Source: Streptomyces fodineus
GTDB lineage: Bacteria > Actinomycetota > Actinomycetes > Streptomycetales > Streptomycetaceae
Assembly: GCF_001735805.1 (NCBI RefSeq)
Contig: NZ_CP017248.1
Coordinates: forward strand, 8,494,001-8,558,000
Length of the DNA: 64,000 nucleotides
Direction: 5' to 3'
Below, one piece after another: positions 1 through 8,232 of this stretch. Each line of letters begins with the position of its first letter. Position 1 is the first letter of the stretch. The translations under genes were made by a program, and so were the position numbers. The notes under the pieces were generated by a model, which worked only from the letters and a program-made list of their open reading frames with translations, was not told where the DNA came from and searched no databases.

Positions 1-62
1 TGAGCGATCCGGACCGCTACAACAGGGAGGTACTCGCCTTCGCGCACACCCTGCCCCACTAG
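1..62 (+). CDS. C-terminal end of a cut-off gene, possibly alpha/beta hydrolase
   Basis: The frame beginning at base 3 reads SDPDRYNREVLAFAHTLPH and stops at a TAG at 60-62. The Asp-Arg-Tyr-Asn-x-Glu-Val-Leu-x-Phe pattern resembles the extreme C-terminus of alpha/beta hydrolases of the proline-iminopeptidase type, where it forms the last helix. Only 19 residues are present, so the family is a guess from this short motif. The rest of the gene lies outside the window. Confidence 0.4.
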   Translation, partial: SDPDRYNREVLAFAHTLPH

Positions 63-128
63 CGTGCGGCGCAGGAGCTCCGCCAGGTGGCGAGGGACGA
101 ACCGGAAGATCCGCCGCCCGCACAGACT

Positions 129-239
129 GGTCGGGCACTCGGCCGCTCTCGCGGCGGGCTGACGACCAGGGCCCGACTCACGGCGGACGACCGCGGCCTG
201 CCTCTGGCCGTGGCCGTCACGCCCGGCAACGTCAACGAG
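129..239 (+). pseudogene. IS5-type transposase scrap
   Basis: A 37-residue stretch reads GRALGRSRGGLTTRARL followed by an Asp-Arg-Gly-Leu-Pro-Leu-Ala core and Val-Thr-Pro-Gly-Asn-Val-Asn. This is the segment around the first catalytic region of IS5-family transposases, whose usual form is LGRSRGGLTTKIHL...GRPLxxxxTPG. Nothing upstream or downstream continues the protein, and I see no terminal inverted repeats. It is a relic of an old insertion between the hydrolase tail and the VOC gene. Confidence 0.6.
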
Positions 240-376
240 GGAGGCCGCTCGCACCGGTACTTCCCGGTGAGTGTGCCTCTCGCCGGCGGCTCCCAGGTGA
301 ACATGGCGAGGCCGACGAGGATCCGCTCCGAGCTGCCGCTGGGAGTCGAAGCGCGGACGAAGGCAGGCGCAGCGCC

Positions 377-1141
377 TCAGCCCTCCTCGCCGGCCAGGTG
401 CACTCCGAACTCCGCGCCCTGCGGATCCCGCAGAATCGCGATGCGCGGGCCGTCCGGCACCGACACGGGTGCCAGCACGACGGCACCGCCCGCCCCTGCC
501 GCGACCTCGGCCGTCGCGTCCACGTCGGCCACCGCGAAGTACGGCAGCCAGTGCGGCGGCACCTCGGGCGGGTACCGGTCGCCCATGTCGGCCATGCCGC
601 CGAAGTCGTCGCCGTCGATGCCCCACTGCGTGTACCAGTCGGAGGCGTTGACGCTCCAGCCGAACACCGTGGTGTAGAAGTCCCGGGCCCGGTCGGTGTC
701 CCGGGTCGCCAGCTCGACCCAGCCCAGCGTGCCGGGCGCGTTGAACAGACCGGCGCCCGGGAAGGACCGCGCCTGCCACAGCTGGAACGCCGCGCCCGTC
801 GGATCGAGGGCCACCGCGAACCGGCCCACGTCGAACACGTCCATCGGACCGAGGACCACCGTGCCGCCGGCCTCCTCCACGCGCCGTACCGCCGCGTCCG
901 CGTCCGTCACCGCGAAGGAGACGTTCCACGCCACCGGCTGGGACTCCTGGTACAGCGGGGTGAGCGCGGCGACGGCCGCGTCCCCCAGGTGCGCCACCGT
1001 GTACCCGCCCGCCTCGGCGCGTGGATCGGTCTCCGGACGCCAGCCGAACAACTCGGTGTAGAACCGCTTGGCCCCCTCCAGGTCGCTGGTCCCGAGCTCG
1101 GTCCAGCACGGTCCGCCGGTCACCGGCTTGTCGAACTTCAT
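377..1141 (-). CDS. Tandem VOC (glyoxalase-like) family protein
   Basis: The 254-residue protein has two vicinal-oxygen-chelate modules. The first (about residues 8-120) begins Trp-Thr-Glu-Leu-Gly-Thr-Ser-Asp and has FYTELFGW. The second (about 132-245) begins Gly-Trp-Val-Glu-Leu-Ala-Thr-Arg-Asp and has FYTTVFGW. Such fused modules fold into one metal-binding cup, as in the mycobacterial Cfp30B family, whose substrate is not known; here it is also unknown. The ATG at 1141 is chosen because the protein begins close to the domain and GGAAGGA lies just upstream. Family assignment is secure, reaction is not. Confidence 0.9.
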   Translation of the reverse strand: MKFDKPVTGGPCWTELGTSDLEGAKRFYTELFGWRPETDPRAEAGGYTVAHLGDAAVAALTPLYQESQPVAWNVSFAVTDADAAVRRVEEAGGTVVLGPMDVFDVGRFAVALDPTGAAFQLWQARSFPGAGLFNAPGTLGWVELATRDTDRARDFYTTVFGWSVNASDWYTQWGIDGDDFGGMADMGDRYPPEVPPHWLPYFAVADVDATAEVAAGAGGAVVLAPVSVPDGPRIAILRDPQGAEFGVHLAGEEG

Positions 1142-1294
1142 GACGGTTCCTTCCGGCCGGGTGCACTGCCGTACGACACAGAGATCTCTCCGCACGCTAA
1201 CCGCGACTGCCCGCCCCGGCCATCCGGGACGGTCCCGTGGGAGGCGCGGAAAGTCGTTTGCCCGCGCGCAGCCGGGTACGTGAGGGTTCCAGCC

Positions 1295-2134
1295 ATGGAC
1301 ACCGAGGACACCGCGGCACCGTCGCTGGCCGAGGAGATCGCCGAGTACTACGGCCGCGACAAGGAGGACGCCCGGCTGCGCGCCGGCGCCGGACGGCTGG
1401 AGTTCTGGCGCACCCAGGACGTCCTGCGCAGGCTCCTGCCGCCCGCTGCGGCCCGGATCCTCGACGTGGGCGGCGGCAGCGGCGTCCACGCGCAGTGGCT
1501 CGCCGCCGACGGCCATGACGTGGAGCTCCTCGACCCGGTACCCCTGCACGTCGAGCGGGCGGCCCGGCTGCCCGGCGTGCGGGCCCGCCAGGGCGACGCG
1601 CGCGCCCTGGACACGCCGGACGCGTCCGTGGACGTGGTGCTGCTCCTCGGCCCGCTCTACCACCTGCCCGAGCGCCCGGACCGGGTACGGGCCCTCGCCG
1701 AGGCACACCGGGTCGTACGGCCCGGCGGGCTCGTGGTCGCCGCGACGATCAACCGGTTCGCGCCGCTGCACGACAACCTGAGCACCGGGCTCTACTTCGA
1801 CGCCGAGCACCGGCCGCAGATCGAGGCCGCCGTCGGCGACGGCCGGATGCGCCCGACAGGGGGGCCGAAGTCCCTGTTCACCACGGCCTACTTCCACGAT
1901 CCCGCCGACGTCCCGGCCGAGTTCGCGGACGCCGGTCTGACGCCGCACGCGCAGTACGGCCTCGAGGGCGCGGCCTGGCTGATGGGCGGCATCGCCTCCT
2001 GGCTGGAGGATCCGCGGCGCCGGGCGCTGGTCCTGGCGGCGATGCGGCAGACCGAGTCCGTGCCCTCGCTGCTCGGCATCAGCGGCCATGTGCTGACCGC
2101 GGGGACGAGGCCCGAGGACGGGCCCGGACGCTAG
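1295..2134 (+). CDS. Class I SAM-dependent methyltransferase
   Basis: This 279-residue protein has the Rossmann SAM-binding motif I, ILDVGGGSGVHA, at about residues 52-63, an acidic residue at the end of strand 2 (Glu-Leu-Leu-Asp), a QGDARAL motif and the LLLGPLYHL motif IV region. The fold is clear, but nothing in the sequence gives the methyl acceptor. ATG 1295 is preferred with GAGGG at 1282-1286; an in-frame GTG at 1280 would add five residues. Its TAG abuts the TAG of the convergent VOC gene within the palindrome GCTAGC, so there is no intergenic base. Confidence 0.88.
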   Translation: MDTEDTAAPSLAEEIAEYYGRDKEDARLRAGAGRLEFWRTQDVLRRLLPPAAARILDVGGGSGVHAQWLAADGHDVELLDPVPLHVERAARLPGVRARQGDARALDTPDASVDVVLLLGPLYHLPERPDRVRALAEAHRVVRPGGLVVAATINRFAPLHDNLSTGLYFDAEHRPQIEAAVGDGRMRPTGGPKSLFTTAYFHDPADVPAEFADAGLTPHAQYGLEGAAWLMGGIASWLEDPRRRALVLAAMRQTESVPSLLGISGHVLTAGTRPEDGPGR

Positions 2135-2527
2135 CTAGACACCCGGCCGGTAACGCATCGGATGGTCCTTGGGCACCTCCACCAGCGCGATGCGGATGCC
2201 GTCCGGGTCGCTGATCCACATCTCGACCAGGCCCCACGGCTCCTTGACCGGCGGCCGGACGATGTCGACGCCCTTCGCCCCCAGCTCCTCGTGCGCGGCC
2301 GTCACGTCGTCGACCTGCAGCCACAGCCGGACCGCGGGCGACGGCGGGGTCTCGGACCTCCCGGAGAGCTCCAGGAAGCCGCCGCCGAGGAAGTAGACCG
2401 TCCCGCGCTCGGGCCCCGTACCGAACTCACGGTAGACGGCCAGTCCCAGCTGCTCGCCGTAGAAGGACCGGGAGCGCTCGGGGTCGGTGGGGGTGAGCAG
2501 CGTCCGGCTGCTGAGTACGTGCACCAT
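2135..2527 (-). CDS. Single-domain VOC (glyoxalase-like) protein
   Basis: This protein of 130 residues has one VOC module pair: Ser-Arg-Thr-Leu-Leu-Thr-Pro-Thr-Asp at the start, RSRSFYGEQLGLAV, then WLQVDDVTAAHEEL and DPDGIRIALVEVP near the C-terminus. This arrangement is usual for glyoxalase/bleomycin-resistance/dioxygenase superfamily proteins that act as dimers. No specific substrate can be assigned. ATG 2527 is chosen rather than an upstream in-frame start because the family begins close to the first beta strand. It converges on the methyltransferase gene with no spacer. Confidence 0.88.
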   Translation of the reverse strand: MVHVLSSRTLLTPTDPERSRSFYGEQLGLAVYREFGTGPERGTVYFLGGGFLELSGRSETPPSPAVRLWLQVDDVTAAHEELGAKGVDIVRPPVKEPWGLVEMWISDPDGIRIALVEVPKDHPMRYRPGV

Positions 2528-2598
2528 GCAGGCGGAGCCTAATGGCAGGGTTACCCTCGACCCTGGCTGAGCCACGCCCGAGATCGAAAGGCCGCTCC

Positions 2599-3138
2599 AT
2601 GGAAACCCGCGCCACCCGGCCCACGTTCCGCGATGCCACCGACAGGGACGTCGACGCGCTGGTCGCGTTGATCGAGTCGGCCTACCGCGGGGACGCCAGC
2701 CGGGTCGGCTGGACCACCGAGGCGGACATCCTTCAGGGGCGCAGGACGGATCCCGAGGGCGTGCTGGAGGTGATCAGGTCGCCCGGCAGCAGGATGCTGA
2801 CCGTGGAGCAGGACGGCCGGATCGTCGCCTGCTGCCAGCTCGAACACCGCGGTGAACACGCCTACTTCGGCATGTTCGCGGTCAGCCCCACGCTGCAGGG
2901 CGCGGGCCTCGGCAAGACGGTCATGGCGGAGGCCGAGCGTCAGGTCCGCGAGGCCTGGGGCGTCACCGAGATGCACATGACCGTGATCTCCGTACGGGAC
3001 GACCTCATCGCCTGGTACGAGCGCCGCGGCTACCGCCGTACGGGAAGGATGTCGCCCTTCCCGTACGGCGAGGAGCGCTTCGGCATCCCGCAGCGCGACG
3101 ACCTTCAGTTCGAGCTGCTGGTCAAGAAGCTCGTGTGA
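2599..3138 (+). CDS. GNAT family N-acetyltransferase
   Basis: The 179-residue protein has the GNAT fold: TFRDATDRDVDALVALI at the N-terminus, the acetyl-CoA pyrophosphate-binding segment VSPTLQGAGLGKTVMAEAE (Q-x-x-G-x-G type), and YERRGYRRTGR in motif B. The acceptor substrate is unknown. ATG 2599 is preceded by GAAAGG at 2586-2591 with good spacing. It runs divergently from the VOC gene, with 71 bp between starts, and converges on the GDPD gene three bases away. Confidence 0.9.
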   Translation: METRATRPTFRDATDRDVDALVALIESAYRGDASRVGWTTEADILQGRRTDPEGVLEVIRSPGSRMLTVEQDGRIVACCQLEHRGEHAYFGMFAVSPTLQGAGLGKTVMAEAERQVREAWGVTEMHMTVISVRDDLIAWYERRGYRRTGRMSPFPYGEERFGIPQRDDLQFELLVKKLV

Positions 3139-3141
3139 CCG

Positions 3142-3825
3142 TCAGGCCGTGAACCGCCCGGTGCGCTTGATCTGCGGAAAGTCGGTCGTCGCGCCGTCCA
3201 GCTCCAGCGCGCGTACCAGCCGCAGATGCTCCGGGGTGTTGACGACCCAGGCGAAGATCCGCAGGCCGGACGCGCGGGCGTGCTCGACGACCTCCAGGGT
3301 GAGCCGGCGGATGTTGAGGGAGACGGTCGCCGCGCCCACGGCGACCGCGCGCTCCACGATGTCCGTGCCGTAGCGGTCCCCGATCAGCGCCGTGCGCACG
3401 CCCGGCACCAGCCGGGCGATCTCGGCGACCGCCTCCTCATGGAACGAGGACACCTCCACGCGCCCGACCAGATCGCGCTCGTCGATCACCGCCGCGAGCG
3501 CCCGGGCCGCCGCCACATCCTTGATCTCGGCCTGCAGCGGCGTGCGCACCGCGTCGAGTACCTCCTCGAAGACCGGCACCCGCTCCCCGCGGCCCGCGTC
3601 CAGGGCACGCAGCTCGGCCAGGGTCTTCTCGGCGATCGGCCCGGTGCCGTCGGTCGTACGGTCCACCTCCGCGTCGTGCATGACGACCAGGGCGCCGTCC
3701 TTGCTCAGGTGCAGATCGAGTTCGATCAGGTCGAGGCCTGCGTCCTGCGCGGCGACGAAGGAACGAAGGGTGTTCTCGGGCTCGACACCCATGGCCCCGC
3801 GGTGACCGATGGTAAGAAAGTTCAA
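3142..3825 (-). CDS. Glycerophosphodiester phosphodiesterase
   Basis: The enzyme hydrolyses glycerophosphodiesters to sn-glycerol 3-phosphate and an alcohol. The 227-residue protein carries the family signature HRGAMGVEPENTLRSF at about residues 8-23 (catalytic His and Arg, metal-binding Glu), then ELDLHLSKDGALVVMHD with the second metal and catalytic His. No signal peptide is visible, so it is probably cytoplasmic, like UgpQ. The start is TTG at 3825: the catalytic His-Arg-Gly lies only seven residues in, so later starts would delete the active site. Confidence 0.92.
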   Translation of the reverse strand: MNFLTIGHRGAMGVEPENTLRSFVAAQDAGLDLIELDLHLSKDGALVVMHDAEVDRTTDGTGPIAEKTLAELRALDAGRGERVPVFEEVLDAVRTPLQAEIKDVAAARALAAVIDERDLVGRVEVSSFHEEAVAEIARLVPGVRTALIGDRYGTDIVERAVAVGAATVSLNIRRLTLEVVEHARASGLRIFAWVVNTPEHLRLVRALELDGATTDFPQIKRTGRFTA

Positions 3826-4094
3826 GGTTCGACTCGCTTCCGTCGACGGCGGCTCGGCGCGCGCGGGACGGGCGGACGCCGTCGTCCGCGCGGGCAGAGT
3901 CGCAGCCTAATGGCCGGGCCGCGCGATGAACCCGCATGTGCATCAGGCATCCGGGCGCGTGGCGGGCGCCAGCTGGCCGGTATACGCCCCGCCGTCACCC
4001 TCTCGTGGGCGAGTCCCCGCGCCCTTGACCGACCGGGTCGCTACTGCGCGCGGATCAGGGGTACTCAACGGAAGTGAGCGCCGTCACGGTTTAC

Positions 4095-4178
4095 GACAGG
4101 AAAAACATCCGCGACCAAGGTCTCAGACAGGAAAATTTCCCGAGCCGCCTCTTGCTGGCGGAAACCGGGTATGCATAC
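4095..4178 (+). promoter_or_regulatory. Control region of the DUF6421 operon: direct repeats and palindrome
   Basis: The 391 bp from 3826 to 4216 contain no gene. The decamer GACAGGAAAA occurs twice, at 4095-4104 and 4126-4135, exactly 31 bp apart (three helical turns). A perfect palindrome GTATGCATAC lies at 4169-4178. A weak promoter candidate is TTGCTG (4152-4157) with TACGGT (4176-4181), spacer 18, in which the palindrome would overlap the -10. Regulator binding is inference. Confidence 0.4.
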
Positions 4179-4216
4179 GGTGTCCATACGCGAGGTTCTC
4201 CCGTGGAGGATGGGAC

Positions 4217-5614
4217 ATGACGGAAATTCTTGTGCAGGCGGCTACGGGAGGACAGGTTCCTTCGTTGAACAGGGTGATTGAGCACCCCGCCTGGCCCGTG
4301 CTCAAGGATGCCGTGGAGCAGATCCGGCCATGGCAGTCGAAGGACGGATCGATCGACTTCGAGGCCGAGGGTGCCCCCGCCGCGGCGGAGGCCGAGGCCG
4401 CCGTACGGCGTGTCGTCGACGCGGTCGAGGAGCTGTCCCCGCTGCTCCCGCACGACGACGCCTACCACCGGGCCCTGGTGAAGGACCTGCACCGCTGGGC
4501 CGAGGGTGGCTTCCAGGTACCGGACTTCCTGGACTCCCTGCTGGCCTTCCAGCCCGCCGCGAACCGCGCGGACGGCCTCCAGCACCTGGTCGTCTTCCCG
4601 ATGTACACGCAGAACGGCAACCTGGACCGCAACCTGGAGGCGGTCGTCCTGCGCATGGTCTGGCCCGACTGGCTGGCCGAGCTGGAGCGCACCCGTTACG
4701 ACAACCCGCTGTTCTGCGGCATCAGCTTCGAGGACTTCACCTCCGGCTACGACACCAACTCCGCGGTCCTGTTCCCGGAGACGATCGCCGTACGCGAAGC
4801 GCCGGAACGTTTCTCCTGGGGCGGCATCTTCTGCGACCGCGAGGCCGCACGCTTCCGCCGGGTCACCGACGCGGCCGTCGACATCCTGGGCCTGGAGCTG
4901 CCCGAGGACATCGCCGCGATGGTCCACGACCAGAAGCGCTGCGAAGAGGCCTTCGTGCTGTGGGACATGGTCCACGACCGCACCCACAGCCACGGTGACC
5001 TGCCCTTCGACCCGTTCATGATCAAGCAGCGCCAGCCGTTCTGGATGTACGGCCTGGAGGAGCTGCGCTGCGACCTCACCGCCTTCAAGGAGGCCGTGAA
5101 GCTCCAGGCGGACGGCGTCCCGCAGGCCCGTGACGTGCAGTACGCGGTGCTCTTCGACCGCATGTTCCGTTTCCCGGTCACCGGCGACCGCGTGCGCAAC
5201 TACGACGGTCTCGGCGGCCAGCTGCTCTTCGCCTACCTGCACAAGCACGACGTCGTCCGCTGGACCGACAACAAGCTCTCCATCGACTGGGAGCGCGCCC
5301 CGCAGGTCACCAACCAGCTGTGCGCCGACATCGAGAAGCTGTACAAGGACGGCATCGACCGCCCGAAGCTCGTGCACTGGTTCGCCGGCTACGAGCTGGT
5401 CTCCACCTACCTGCCTCCGCACCCCGGCTCCAAGTGGGCCAAGGGTCCGGACGCCCTGGACCTGACCCAGCAGCCGCGCAAGCTCGTGGACGACGTGCTT
5501 CCGGACGAGTTTCCGCTGAGCATGTTCTACGAGGCCCTGTCCAAGAAGCTGAAGAATGTGATCGCCTCCACCAAGGGCATCACGGCGGACAGCGCCGAGC
5601 CGGTCGCCGCATGA
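4217..5614 (+). CDS. DUF6421-like protein of unknown function
   Basis: A soluble 465-residue protein without a signal peptide or membrane segment. The start MTEILVQA and the EHPAWPVLKDAVEQIRPWQ region match my recollection of the actinobacterial family catalogued as DUF6421, for which I know no established biochemical role. Histidine-rich motifs in the middle (WDMVHDRTHSHGDLPFDP) could bind metal, which is speculation. ATG 4217 has a near-perfect ribosome site, GGAGGA at 4205-4210. Its stop overlaps a possible ATGA start of the next gene, and three genes (this, an SDR, a threonine aldolase) form a tight operon, suggesting a shared pathway. Confidence 0.8.
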   Translation: MTEILVQAATGGQVPSLNRVIEHPAWPVLKDAVEQIRPWQSKDGSIDFEAEGAPAAAEAEAAVRRVVDAVEELSPLLPHDDAYHRALVKDLHRWAEGGFQVPDFLDSLLAFQPAANRADGLQHLVVFPMYTQNGNLDRNLEAVVLRMVWPDWLAELERTRYDNPLFCGISFEDFTSGYDTNSAVLFPETIAVREAPERFSWGGIFCDREAARFRRVTDAAVDILGLELPEDIAAMVHDQKRCEEAFVLWDMVHDRTHSHGDLPFDPFMIKQRQPFWMYGLEELRCDLTAFKEAVKLQADGVPQARDVQYAVLFDRMFRFPVTGDRVRNYDGLGGQLLFAYLHKHDVVRWTDNKLSIDWERAPQVTNQLCADIEKLYKDGIDRPKLVHWFAGYELVSTYLPPHPGSKWAKGPDALDLTQQPRKLVDDVLPDEFPLSMFYEALSKKLKNVIASTKGITADSAEPVAA

Positions 5615-5652
5615 GCGACGGCCTCCAGAACACTGCTCAAGAGGGGAAGAAC

Positions 5653-6402
5653 ATGGTGGGGAACGGGTCTCTCAGTGGTGCGGTGATCGCGGTGGCCGGC
5701 GCGGGTGGACCCGCCGGACACGCGACGCTGATCCGGCTCGCCGAGGCCGGTGCGGTCGTCGTCGGTGCCGACAACAATCCCGAGCGCCTGGCGGAGTCCG
5801 TGGACGCGGCCCGCTACGCACGCGGCGGCGCCACGGTCACCGGGGAGACGGTCGACCTGCTCGACCTGGAGGACACCCGGGCGTGGGCCGACCGTATCGA
5901 GAAGGACCACGGCCGGATCGACGGCCTGGTGCACCTGGTCGGCGGCTGGCGCGGCAGCGCGAACTTCGCCGAGACCGACCTCGCCGACTGGGACCTGCTG
6001 GAGAAGCTGCTGATCCGCACGGTCCAGCACACCTCCCTGGCCTTCTTCGACGGTCTCCAGCGCAGCGACCGCGGCCGCTATCTGCTGATCAGCGCCGCGG
6101 GTGCGTCGAAGCCGACGGCGGGCAACGCCGCGTATGCCGCGTCCAAGGCCGCCGCCGAGGCCTGGACGCTGGCCATGGCGGACGGCTTCCGCAAGGCCGG
6201 GGGCGAGGAGGGTCCGCGTGCGGCTGCTGCCATCCTGGTGGTGAAGGCGCTGGTGCACGACGCGATGCGCGCCGAACGCCCCAACGCGAAGTTCGCGGGC
6301 TTCACGGACGTCAAGGACCTGGCCGAGGCCATCGAGGGCGTCTGGAGCAAGCCCGCCGGTGAAGTGAACGGAAACCGTCTGTGGCTGACCGAGAAGCCGT
6401 GA
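5653..6402 (+). CDS. Short-chain dehydrogenase/reductase (SDR)
   Basis: A classical NAD(P)-dependent oxidoreductase of about 249 residues. It has the dinucleotide-binding glycine motif AGAGGPAG near the N-terminus, the structural motif LVHLVGG, the active-site Ser in LLISAAG and the catalytic YAASK. The substrate is unknown. Two starts are possible: ATG 5611 overlaps the upstream stop (ATGA) but lacks a ribosome site, whereas ATG 5653 has GAGGGGAAG at 5641-5649 and places the Rossmann motif at the normal distance, so 5653 is preferred. The gene overlaps the following aldolase by four bases. Confidence 0.85.
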   Translation: MVGNGSLSGAVIAVAGAGGPAGHATLIRLAEAGAVVVGADNNPERLAESVDAARYARGGATVTGETVDLLDLEDTRAWADRIEKDHGRIDGLVHLVGGWRGSANFAETDLADWDLLEKLLIRTVQHTSLAFFDGLQRSDRGRYLLISAAGASKPTAGNAAYAASKAAAEAWTLAMADGFRKAGGEEGPRAAAAILVVKALVHDAMRAERPNAKFAGFTDVKDLAEAIEGVWSKPAGEVNGNRLWLTEKP

Positions 6403-7469
6403 ACCCTCCCAAGACCGACGCGCGTCGCCATCACGACCCGCAGGTCCGCGGTTTCGCCAGTGACAACTACGCCGGAGCCCACCCGGAGGTGCTGGCCGCC
6501 CTGGCCCTGGCCAACGGCGGCCACCAGGTGGCGTACGGCGAGGACGAGTACACCGAGAACCTGCAGCGGATCATCCGCGGCCACTTCGGGGCGACCGCGG
6601 AGGCCTTCCCGGTCTTCAACGGCACCGGCGCCAACGTCGTCGCGCTCCAGGCGGTCACCGACCGCTGGGGCGCGGTGATCTGCGCCGAGAGCGCGCACAT
6701 CAACGTCGACGAGGGCGGCGCGCCCGAGCGCATGGGCGGCCTGAAGCTGCTCACCGTGCCCACGCCCGACGGCAAGCTCACGCCCGAGCTGATCGACCGG
6801 CAGGCCTGGGGCTGGGAGGACGAGCACCGCGCGATGCCGCAGGTCGTCTCGATCACCCAGAGCACGGAGCTGGGCACCCTCTACACGCCGGACGAGATCC
6901 GGGCGATCTGCGAGCACGCCCACGCCCGGGGCATGAAGGTGCACCTGGACGGCTCCCGGATAGCCAACGCGGCCGCTTCGCTGAACGTGCCGATGCGGAC
7001 GTTCACCAACGCGGTCGGCGTCGACATCCTCTCGCTGGGCGGGACCAAGAACGGCGCCGTCTTCGGTGAGGCGGTCGTGGTCATCAACCAGGACGCGGTG
7101 CGGCAGATGAAGCACCTGCGGAAGCTGTCCATGCAGCTCGCCTCCAAGATGCGGTTCGTGTCGGTGCAGCTGGAGGCGCTGCTGGCGAAGGACCTGTGGC
7201 TGCGCAACGCCCGGCACGCCAACGAGATGGCCCAGCGGCTCGCCGAGGGTGTGCGCGCGGTGCACGGCGTGGAGATCCTCTACCCGGTGCAGGCCAACGG
7301 CGTCTTCGCCAGGCTCCCGCACGACGTGAGCGAACGTCTGCAGAAGCGGTTCCGGTTCTACTTCTGGGACGAGGCCGACGGGGTGGTGCGCTGGATGTGC
7401 TCCTTCGACACCACGGAGGAGGACGTCGACACCTTCGTGGCGGCGCTCAAGGAGGAGATGGCCCGCTAG
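6399..7469 (+). CDS. ltaE: Low-specificity L-threonine aldolase
   Basis: A PLP enzyme of fold type I that cleaves L-threonine or L-allo-threonine to glycine and acetaldehyde. The 356-residue protein shows FASDNYAGAHPEVL at the N-terminus, the HINVDEGGAPERMGG region, an Asp in HLDGSRIANAA that contacts PLP, and the Schiff-base Lys in LSLGGTKNGAVFG. The length is normal for the family. GTG 6399 overlaps the SDR stop as GTGA, indicating coupling. Its place in an operon with an SDR and a DUF6421-like protein suggests the true substrate may be another beta-hydroxy amino acid; that part is inference. Confidence 0.88.
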   Translation: MNPPKTDARRHHDPQVRGFASDNYAGAHPEVLAALALANGGHQVAYGEDEYTENLQRIIRGHFGATAEAFPVFNGTGANVVALQAVTDRWGAVICAESAHINVDEGGAPERMGGLKLLTVPTPDGKLTPELIDRQAWGWEDEHRAMPQVVSITQSTELGTLYTPDEIRAICEHAHARGMKVHLDGSRIANAAASLNVPMRTFTNAVGVDILSLGGTKNGAVFGEAVVVINQDAVRQMKHLRKLSMQLASKMRFVSVQLEALLAKDLWLRNARHANEMAQRLAEGVRAVHGVEILYPVQANGVFARLPHDVSERLQKRFRFYFWDEADGVVRWMCSFDTTEEDVDTFVAALKEEMAR

Positions 7470-7476
7470 TCCCCAG

Positions 7477-7486
7477 CTATGCATAG
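7477..7486 (+). promoter_or_regulatory. TATGCATA palindrome upstream of the transglutaminase-like gene
   Basis: The perfect palindrome CTATGCATAG lies 8 bp after the aldolase stop and 23 bp before the -35 box of the next gene. It shares the eight-base core TATGCATA with the palindrome at 4169-4178 before the DUF6421 operon. A half-site (GTATGC) follows at 7488-7492. A common regulator is inferred only. Confidence 0.35.
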
Positions 7487-7509
7487 GTATGCGGTCGCTC
7501 GAAAAGTCA

Positions 7510-7548
7510 TTGACCCTCGAGTGATCGCATTCCTATGCTTTGCGGGCA
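7510..7548 (+). promoter_or_regulatory. Strong vegetative-type promoter giving a leaderless mRNA
   Basis: TTGACC at 7510-7515 and TATGCT at 7534-7539 are separated by 18 bp, close to the HrdB (sigma-70-like) consensus. Transcription should begin about 7-9 bases after the -10 box, at or next to the ATG at 7548. No ribosome-binding site precedes that ATG, which fits a leaderless transcript. Confidence 0.7.
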
Positions 7549-8138
7549 TGGAGCTGATCCAGAACACCGCCGACCTGTCCGCGTACCTGGCCGCGGACGA
7601 GGCCATCGACCATCACCATCCCGTGGTCCGGGAAACGGCCGGGCGACTCGCCGCGGAGGTGGCCGACTCGTATGCCTATGCACGGGTGGCCTATGAATTC
7701 GTTCGCGACACCATCCCGCACTCCCAGGACTCCGGCGACCTGCGCGTCACCTGGCGCGCCTCCGACGTGCTGGCTCTGGGCACCGGCATCTGCTACGCCA
7801 AGGCCCACGCCCTGGCCGCCCTGCTGCGGGCCGAGGACATCCCGACGGCCCTGTGCTACCAGCGGCTGACCGACGGCGAGGGCGGCCACGCCCTGCACGG
7901 CCTGGTCGCCGTCCGCTTCCACGGCGCCTGGCACCGGCAGGACCCACGCGGCAACAAGCCCGGCGTGGACGCCCGGTTCTCCCTGGACGGCGAGCGGCTG
8001 GCCTGGATCCCCGACCCCGCGGCCGGTGAGCTGGACTGTCCCCTCCTGTACGCCGAGCCGCACCCGGCCGTCCTGGACGCCCTGAAAAAGGCTCCGGACC
8101 GTCCGTACCTGTGCAAGACGCTCCCCGACGCGCTGTGA
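7548..8138 (+). CDS. Transglutaminase-like (papain-fold) family protein
   Basis: This 196-residue protein has the bacterial transglutaminase core triad: Cys in GTGICYAKAHALAALLR (about residue 83), His in GGHALHG and Asp in GVDARF. Many such small cytoplasmic proteins are thought to act as cysteine proteases or amidases rather than cross-linkers; no substrate can be named. The start ATG 7548 follows from the promoter geometry described at 7510-7548. A longer frame starting in the TATGCATA palindrome is considered untranslated. It may belong functionally with the preceding operon because both carry the same palindrome upstream. Confidence 0.82.
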   Translation: MELIQNTADLSAYLAADEAIDHHHPVVRETAGRLAAEVADSYAYARVAYEFVRDTIPHSQDSGDLRVTWRASDVLALGTGICYAKAHALAALLRAEDIPTALCYQRLTDGEGGHALHGLVAVRFHGAWHRQDPRGNKPGVDARFSLDGERLAWIPDPAAGELDCPLLYAEPHPAVLDALKKAPDRPYLCKTLPDAL

Positions 8139-8193
8139 GACCGGGTAGCCCCGCAGTGCCGGCGGAGCTCGCCGGTCCGCGCCCACACCCCAC

Positions 8194-8232
8194 CTGACGT
8201 GGTCCCGGTCGCGGTCGCTAATCTCGCGGCCA
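8194..8232 (+). promoter_or_regulatory. Promoter with probable leaderless start
   Basis: CTGACG at 8194-8199 and TAATCT at 8219-8224 lie 19 bp apart. The ATG at 8232 is eight bases after the -10 box and has no ribosome-binding site, so the mRNA probably starts at the start codon. Confidence 0.5.

Noticed and set aside
129..239. Intact insertion sequence at the left end
   Set aside because: Only about 37 residues of transposase are recognisable and no inverted repeats or target duplications were seen.
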